From positions 248,001 through 312,000 of the forward strand of contig CAWFCZ010000016.1 of NCBI GenBank assembly GCA_963814355.1: a stretch of 64,000 bases of DNA, given 5' to 3'. The stretch is from JADGOV01 sp963814355 (lineage in GTDB: Bacteria; Actinomycetota; Actinomycetes; JADGOV01). A program made the position numbers and the translations under genes. This document shows positions 59,593 through 64,000 of this stretch, one piece after another (the stretch's first letter is position 1; each line of letters begins with the position of its first letter). The notes under the pieces are model-generated. The model was not told where the DNA came from, searched no databases, and was given only the letters and a program-made list of their open reading frames with translations.

Positions 59593-60570
59593 TCAGCGGG
59601 TCAGCAGTACCTTGCCGACGTGCTCGCCGGCCTCCAGGACCCGATGGCCCTCGGCGGCTTCCCGCAAGGGCAGTACCCGGTCTACGACCAGCCGGATCCG
59701 GCCGTCGGCGACCAGCGGCCACACCTCACGGCGCACGCCGGCGACGATCGTCGCCTTCTGCTCCGCCGGCCGGTAGCGCAGCGACGTGGCGTGCACCGCG
59801 CCCCGCTTGGCGAGCAGCCCGGCGATGTCCAGTTCCGCCTTCCGGCCACCCTGCAGCCCGATGATGACCAGGCGCCCGTCAGGAGCGAGCGCGGCGACGT
59901 TCCGTCCGAGGTAACTGCCGCCGAGGATGTCCAGGATGACATCGGCGCCCCCACCGCCGCCCGCCGCCCGCAGCCGCTCGACGAAGTCCTCCTCCCGGTA
60001 GTTGACGACCACCTCGGCGCCGAGTTCCCGGCAGCGGTCGGCCTTGGCCGCACTGCCCACCGTGCAGGCCACCCGAGCACCGAGGGCGGCCGCGAACTGG
60101 ATCGCGAAGGTGCCGATGCCGCTGCCGCCGCCGTGCACGCAGAACAGCTCACCGGGCCGGAGCCCGGCCACGTCGACCACGTTGGACCACACCGTGGCGG
60201 CCACCTCCGGCAGCCCGCCGGCGGTGATCAAATCCACCCCCGCCGGCAGCGGCAGCACCTGTCCGGCCGGTACTGCGACCCGCTCGGCATAGCCACCGCC
60301 GGCGAGCAGCGCACACACCTCGTCCCCGACCCGCCAGCCGCTCACCCCGTCACCGAGCGCGGCCACCGTGCCGCTGCACTCCAACCCCGGGTACGGCGGC
60401 GAACCCGGCGGCGGCGGGTAGAAGCCCTGCCGCTGCAGCGTGTCCGCCCGGTTGACCGAGGTGGCCACGACGTCGAGCAGCACCTCGCCGGGCCCCGGTT
60501 CCGGATCGTCGACCTCGGCCCACACCAGCGCATCCGGCCCGCCGAAACTGGGCAGCGTCATCGCGTACAC
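59593..60570 (-). CDS. NAD(P)H:quinone oxidoreductase (PIG3-like zeta-crystallin)
   Basis: This 325-residue zinc-free medium-chain reductase has the PIG3/QOR features NRADTLQRQGFYPPPPG near residue 40-55 and the nucleotide motif GGGSGIGTFAIQFA (~148-161). It reduces quinones with NADPH. It ends only ten bases from the convergent DUF1906 gene. GTG 60570 is four codons before an ATG. Confidence 0.92.
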   Translation of the reverse strand: MYAMTLPSFGGPDALVWAEVDDPEPGPGEVLLDVVATSVNRADTLQRQGFYPPPPGSPPYPGLECSGTVAALGDGVSGWRVGDEVCALLAGGGYAERVAVPAGQVLPLPAGVDLITAGGLPEVAATVWSNVVDVAGLRPGELFCVHGGGSGIGTFAIQFAAALGARVACTVGSAAKADRCRELGAEVVVNYREEDFVERLRAAGGGGGADVILDILGGSYLGRNVAALAPDGRLVIIGLQGGRKAELDIAGLLAKRGAVHATSLRYRPAEQKATIVAGVRREVWPLVADGRIRLVVDRVLPLREAAEGHRVLEAGEHVGKVLLTR

Positions 60571-60653
60571 CTGGGCAGGCTACGGGTCGGCCCACGTCCA
60601 GCCGATCGGCCGCCCGGTTTGAGCCGACCACCGCCGCGGGCACGGTGACACCC

Positions 60654-61079
60654 ATGGACGATCCTTTCCGGTTGCAGCGGTTCGTCGACGCGCAGGAGGA
60701 GTGGGGGACCTACGACGCGGCGCTGCGTGAGCTTCGAGGCGGAGCAAAACGGAGCCACTGGATGTGGTTCGTCTTCCCGCAGATCGCCGGGTTGGGCCGT
60801 AGCGGTACCGCGCAACGTTTCGCCATCTCGGGCCTGGCGGAGGCGAAGGCCTACCTCGACCACCCGGTACTCGGCCCCCGCCTGCTGGAGAGCGCCCGCG
60901 TGCTGACCGAGCTTCCCGGCACAGACCCGAAGGCGGTCTTCGGCTCGGTGGACGCCGTGAAGCTGCGGTCCTCGATGACCCTGTTCGCCCGGGCGGACCC
61001 GGACGAGCGGGTGTTCCCGGCGGTGCTCGATAAGTACTTCGCCGGCCAGCTCGACGGCGAGACCACGAGCCGGCTCTGA
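60654..61079 (+). CDS. DUF1810 family protein
   Basis: This 141-residue calpastatin-like DUF1810 protein contains DPFRLQRFVDAQE, a SHWMWFVFPQIAGLGRS core and FGSVDAVKLRSSMTLFA. Function is unknown across the family. ATG 60654 is standard. It is divergent from the quinone reductase gene (84-base gap). Confidence 0.93.
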   Translation: MDDPFRLQRFVDAQEEWGTYDAALRELRGGAKRSHWMWFVFPQIAGLGRSGTAQRFAISGLAEAKAYLDHPVLGPRLLESARVLTELPGTDPKAVFGSVDAVKLRSSMTLFARADPDERVFPAVLDKYFAGQLDGETTSRL

Positions 61080-61096
61080 CCGACGCCGATCCGTGG

Positions 61097-61342
61097 CTAC
61101 GCCGCGATCGCGGCCAACTCCTGCTGGGTGTCGGCGCTCAGCGAGATATCAGCGACCGCCAGGTTCTCCTCCAGGTGGCGCACCGAGGACGTGTGGTCGA
61201 CCCCCAACTCGACCGCCCGGCGCAGCACCCCCAATGCCTCGTCCCGATCCCGCGGCGGCCCCCACACCCCCGGGCCGGGAAGCTGCATCGCACCGAAGCC
61301 GACGCGGGAGACGGTGAACGGACCCAGCGGATAGCGCGACAT
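61097..61342 (-). pseudogene. Aldo/keto reductase reduced to its two ends
   Basis: The 81-residue frame joins the first ~50 residues of an aldo/keto reductase (SRYPLGPFTVSRVGFGAMQL, then GVLRRAVELGVDHT) directly to the last ~30 (SSVRHLEENLAVADISLSADTQQELAAI). The catalytic Asp/Tyr/Lys/His and the barrel core, roughly 200 residues, are missing. The joint at DHT|SSV is in frame near base 61187. It cannot be an active reductase. Confidence 0.85.
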
Positions 61343-61374
61343 GACTTGAGGTTGGCCTGGCGCGGTGAACAGAG

Positions 61375-62250
61375 TCAACTGCGGCTCGCCGCGTCGGGAT
61401 GCTGGGAGGCGGCGGTATCCGGGTCGAGTTCGGACAGCGACAGCGGGTACCGGGGCGCCGGGAACGGCGTACTGCTGGTGAGCGTCAGGTCGGCGCCGAC
61501 GTGCAGGAGCTCTCCGGGTTCGAGCAGCCGCCAGGCAGGGTCGTCGTCCATCCTCTCGCTGGCGACGATCACCACCGGCCGGTCGGCCAGCTCACCTGAC
61601 CGGGCTCGGATCCGAGCGCTCCGCACGTCGAACGGGCCACCGGTGCCGCCGGCCGGTCGGCGCAGCACGTACAGCTCGTGGGTGGCCGGGTAACGCAGCG
61701 CCCACAGGTCGGTAGCGGTGCTCAGCACGAGGTTGACGGCGTAGAGCGGCAGGGTGCGGCAGACCCAGCCAATGGCGGCCAGCAGGCCGGCGGTGACATC
61801 CCCGCCGCTGCGCCCGGTCTCCGCGGTGACCAGGGCAAACAATCTCTCGCTGTCGGTGTCCCCCCGAACCAGCCGTCCGGCCTGCACGTCGGCGAGCCGG
61901 CGATCAAGCTGGTCGAGGCCCTGCACCACGCCGTTGTGCGCGAACAGCCGGCCGTCCTGCAGGAAGGGGTGCGTGTTCTCCACGGTGTGGCCGCCTGTGC
62001 TGGCGTACCGGACATGCGCAGTGAACGTGGTGCCGCGCAACTCGTGGGCGGCGGTGTGGAACTCGGCGTCCGTCCAGGCCGCCAGCGGCTGCTTGTCGAG
62101 AATCGGGGGGCCCTCGGCCGGGAAGCAGCCGATGCCGGCGCCGTCGGGGTTGCGGTGGCTCTGTGCCTGCAGGCTGTCCGGCGCGTCGAGGAGCCAGAAG
62201 GTGGCCTGGCGCGCCGCTGAACCGGCATGTAGGCCGAACAGTCGGCACAC
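61375..62250 (-). CDS. Class II glutamine amidotransferase, EgtC-like
   Basis: This 291-residue Ntn hydrolase has Cys2 as nucleophile right after the GTG-initiated Met (CRLFGLHAG). NPDGAGIG, HVRYASTGG and ENTHPFLQDGRLFAHNG are typical of EgtC/YafJ proteins, with GDTDSERLF. In ergothioneine biosynthesis EgtC removes glutamate from hercynyl-gamma-glutamylcysteine sulfoxide, but no other egt genes are nearby, so the YafJ-like role is equally possible. GAGGTGG precedes GTG 62250. It is divergent from glutamate decarboxylase. Confidence 0.88.
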   Translation of the reverse strand: MCRLFGLHAGSAARQATFWLLDAPDSLQAQSHRNPDGAGIGCFPAEGPPILDKQPLAAWTDAEFHTAAHELRGTTFTAHVRYASTGGHTVENTHPFLQDGRLFAHNGVVQGLDQLDRRLADVQAGRLVRGDTDSERLFALVTAETGRSGGDVTAGLLAAIGWVCRTLPLYAVNLVLSTATDLWALRYPATHELYVLRRPAGGTGGPFDVRSARIRARSGELADRPVVIVASERMDDDPAWRLLEPGELLHVGADLTLTSSTPFPAPRYPLSLSELDPDTAASQHPDAASRS

Positions 62251-62300
62251 GCAGCCACCTCGATATCGGCTATCCGGACGGGCCCGGAGGACCCGCCATA

Positions 62301-63713
62301 GTGTCCACCATGGCCCTGCATCGAGATTCCGACCACCACCCGGCGTCCGTGTACCCGCACCGGACCTCAAACGCGATGATGACGGAGGCCAATCCGGCCA
62401 TCGCGGCCCGGCTGGCCTCGCCGAAGAGCCGCCTTGCTGACGACCCGGTTCCGCCGGAGGTCGCCTACCAGCTGATCTCCGACGAACTGCTGCTCGACGG
62501 CAGCGCCCGGCTCAATCTGGCCACGTTCGTCACGACGTGGATGGAACCGCAAGCGCGGCAGCTGATGGCCGACTGCGCCGACAAGAACATGATCGACAAG
62601 GACGAGTACCCGCAGACCGCCGAGCTGGAGCGCCGCTGCGTCGCGATACTCGCCGACCTGTGGCATGCGCCGCACGGCCAGCAGGCGACCGGCTGCTCTA
62701 CCACCGGGTCGAGCGAGGCCGCCATGCTCGCCGGGCTGGCCCTGAAGCGGCGCTGGGCCGCCCGGGTCGCCGATCCCACCCGCCGCCCGAACCTGGTCAT
62801 GGGCGCGAACGTGCAGGTCTGCTGGGAGAAGTTCTGCCGCTACTGGGACGTCGCACCGCGGATGGTCCCGATGAGCGGGGAGCGGTTCCACCTCGGCGCG
62901 GCCGAGGCCTCGGCGTTGTGCGACCAGGACACGATCGGCGTGGTCGCCGTCCTGGGGTCGACGTTCGACGGCAGCTACGAGCCGGTCGCCGGGATCGCCG
63001 CCGCGCTGGACCGACTCGCCGCCGGGGGCGGCGCGGATGTCCCGGTGCACGTCGACGGAGCCTCCGGCGGGATGATCGCGCCGTTCCTGGACCCCGAACT
63101 GGTCTGGGACTTCCGGCTTCCACGGGTGGCGTCGATCAACACGTCGGGGCACAAGTACGGCTTGGTGTTTCCGGGGGTGGGGTGGGTGCTGTGGCGCGAC
63201 GCGGCCGCGCTGCCCCGGGAGCTCATCTTCGATGTCAACTACCTGGGCGGCAACATGCCGACCTTCGCGCTGAATTTCTCCCGGCCCGGCGCCGAGGTCG
63301 TCGCCCAGTACTACACGTTCTTCCGGCTGGGCCGCTCCGGCTTCCACGCCGTCCAGCAGGCCTGCCGCGACGTCGCCACCTATCTCTCCGGGCGCATCGA
63401 GGGGATGCCCGAGTTCCGGTTGCTCTCGCGGGGCGACGAGCTCCCGGTCTTTGCCTTCACCACCGCCGAGGAGGTGAGCGGTTGGGACGTCTTCGCAGTG
63501 TCTCGGGTACTGCGGGAGCGAGGGTGGCAGGTGCCCGCGTACACCTTCCCCCCCGACCGCGAGGACCTCTCGGTGCTGCGGATCGTGGTCCGCAACGGCT
63601 TCAGTCACGACCTCGCCGAGATCTTCTTGGCGGATCTCAGGGCCGCGGTGCGCCAACTGGGGACCGACGCCGGCTCTGGTCAGCTCAGCGGTACGCCCGG
63701 GTTCCACCACTGA
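62301..63713 (+). CDS. gadB: Glutamate decarboxylase
   Basis: This 470-residue PLP enzyme turns glutamate into GABA while consuming a proton. It has the GadB-type TGCSTTGSSEAAMLAG, VDGASGGMIAPF (PLP ring contacts) and the Schiff-base Lys in NTSGHKYGLVFPG. LGGNMPTFALNFSRPG follows, typical of bacterial GadA/B. GTG 62301 is favoured by GGAGG ten bases upstream; ATG 62310 is three codons later. No antiporter gene is adjacent. A terminator follows. Confidence 0.95.
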   Translation: MSTMALHRDSDHHPASVYPHRTSNAMMTEANPAIAARLASPKSRLADDPVPPEVAYQLISDELLLDGSARLNLATFVTTWMEPQARQLMADCADKNMIDKDEYPQTAELERRCVAILADLWHAPHGQQATGCSTTGSSEAAMLAGLALKRRWAARVADPTRRPNLVMGANVQVCWEKFCRYWDVAPRMVPMSGERFHLGAAEASALCDQDTIGVVAVLGSTFDGSYEPVAGIAAALDRLAAGGGADVPVHVDGASGGMIAPFLDPELVWDFRLPRVASINTSGHKYGLVFPGVGWVLWRDAAALPRELIFDVNYLGGNMPTFALNFSRPGAEVVAQYYTFFRLGRSGFHAVQQACRDVATYLSGRIEGMPEFRLLSRGDELPVFAFTTAEEVSGWDVFAVSRVLRERGWQVPAYTFPPDREDLSVLRIVVRNGFSHDLAEIFLADLRAAVRQLGTDAGSGQLSGTPGFHH

Positions 63714-63752
63714 CGGACCCGATACCGTGCCACTCGCTCGTCCCCGACCGTG

Positions 63753-63771
63753 CCCCGGCCGGAGGCCGGGG
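63753..63771. terminator. Hairpin between gadB and the convergent DUF4232-like gene
   Basis: CCCCGGCC and GGCCGGGG form a perfect 8-bp stem with a GGA loop between the two converging gene ends. Confidence 0.7.
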
Positions 63772-63780
63772 GGCTGACCG

Positions 63781-64000
63781 TCAGTCCGGGGCGGTGCCCT
63801 TGCGCACCACGGTCACCTCGAATTCCTGCACACCGGGCCGGGAGCACACCGTGCCCGCCGCGGTGACCAGCAGTGAACCGGTGGACCCGGGCGGGTAGAC
63901 CCGGTAGCCGGTGGAGCGCGCCGGGCGGCACTCGTCGCGGTCGTAGACGCCGTAGTTCGCGACGGTCACCGTCGCGTGCACCGCGCCACTCGGCGCGAGC
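63781..64000 (-). CDS. DUF4232-like secreted protein (C-terminal part, runs off the window)
   Basis: The open frame extends to the right edge and ends at 63781-63783. The visible ~72 residues include GAVHATVTVANYGVY, RVYPPGSTGSLLV and a late Cys (TVCSRPGV), the C-terminal half of DUF4232, an extracellular beta-sandwich family of unknown role in actinobacteria. Confidence 0.65.
   Translation of the reverse strand, partial: LAPSGAVHATVTVANYGVYDRDECRPARSTGYRVYPPGSTGSLLVTAAGTVCSRPGVQEFEVTVVRKGTAPD

Overview
This is a very high-GC, gene-dense window from an actinomycete chromosome (Actinomycetota, probably a mycelial, soil-type lineage such as Micromonosporales or Frankia relatives). The evidence is GC-biased third positions, frequent GTG and occasional TTG/CTG starts, 4-nt ATGA/GTGA overlaps, a bacterial proteasome activator (Bpa), an EgtC-like amidotransferase, a GerW-like protein and the classical actinobacterial hopanoid genes. 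I cannot name the genus. I see no tRNA, rRNA, CRISPR array, prophage or complete insertion sequence.

Layout. 1-7.3 kb: diguanylate cyclase, PAC2 protein with a zinc-ribbon partner, secreted lytic transglycosylase, NCS1 permease, and a PfkB kinase coupled to an internally deleted ADP-ribosylglycohydrolase. 7.4-15.7 kb: VOC protein, MazF-type toxin and antitoxin, TauE exporter, an unusual NAD kinase, a membrane protein with an apparent frameshift, an MsrP-like molybdoenzyme with its cytochrome b, an alanine-dehydrogenase/CEO-synthase-like enzyme behind a hairpin that masks its ribosome binding site, an SGNH hydrolase that seems to start at CTG, and a decapitated VapC. 15.7-19.5 kb: ABC exporter with its histidine kinase and response regulator. 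20-21 kb: FitAB-type toxin-antitoxin.

21.9-35.3 kb is the centrepiece: eleven minus-strand genes, nearly all overlapping by 4 nt: hpnC-hpnD-hpnE-polyprenyl synthase-shc-(hpnG::ispH fusion)-hpnH, followed without a break by a DMT transporter, a PAP2::WS/DGAT fusion, a GT4 glycosyltransferase and an SDR. HpnCDE turn farnesyl diphosphate into squalene, Shc makes hopene, HpnH and the HpnG domain make adenosyl- and ribosylhopane, and the last four genes look like a lipid phosphatase/acyl/glycosyl-transfer module of unknown product. A MarR gene lies just upstream. Its own promoter and the hpnC promoter share an ATCG-N5-CGAT palindrome, so it is the likely regulator.

36-51 kb: a GH3 enzyme, universal stress proteins, a zinc alcohol dehydrogenase, a GerW-like protein, an EamA transporter, a secreted metalloprotease, a TPP-riboswitch-controlled cytX-tenA operon, a glycerophosphodiesterase, an RsbW-like ATPase, a PRC-barrel/YsnF stress protein, and larB-larC. 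51-64 kb: vapBC, pheA, serS, a second vapBC inserted behind serS between two copies of the serS 3' end, a HAD phosphatase, Bpa, an acetyltransferase, a DUF1906 protein, quinone reductase, an internally deleted aldo/keto reductase, the EgtC-like protein, glutamate decarboxylase, and the end of a DUF4232-like protein.

Two themes cross the window. Three unrelated secreted enzymes (GH3, metalloprotease, DUF1906) end in exactly six copies of the same 40-residue DxDGDGR...W-RP..GTWYVRG repeat, probably a shared wall-associated propeller. Also, several genes (ADP-ribosylglycohydrolase, aldo/keto reductase, serS copy) are in-frame internal deletions that keep both ends but lose the catalytic middle.
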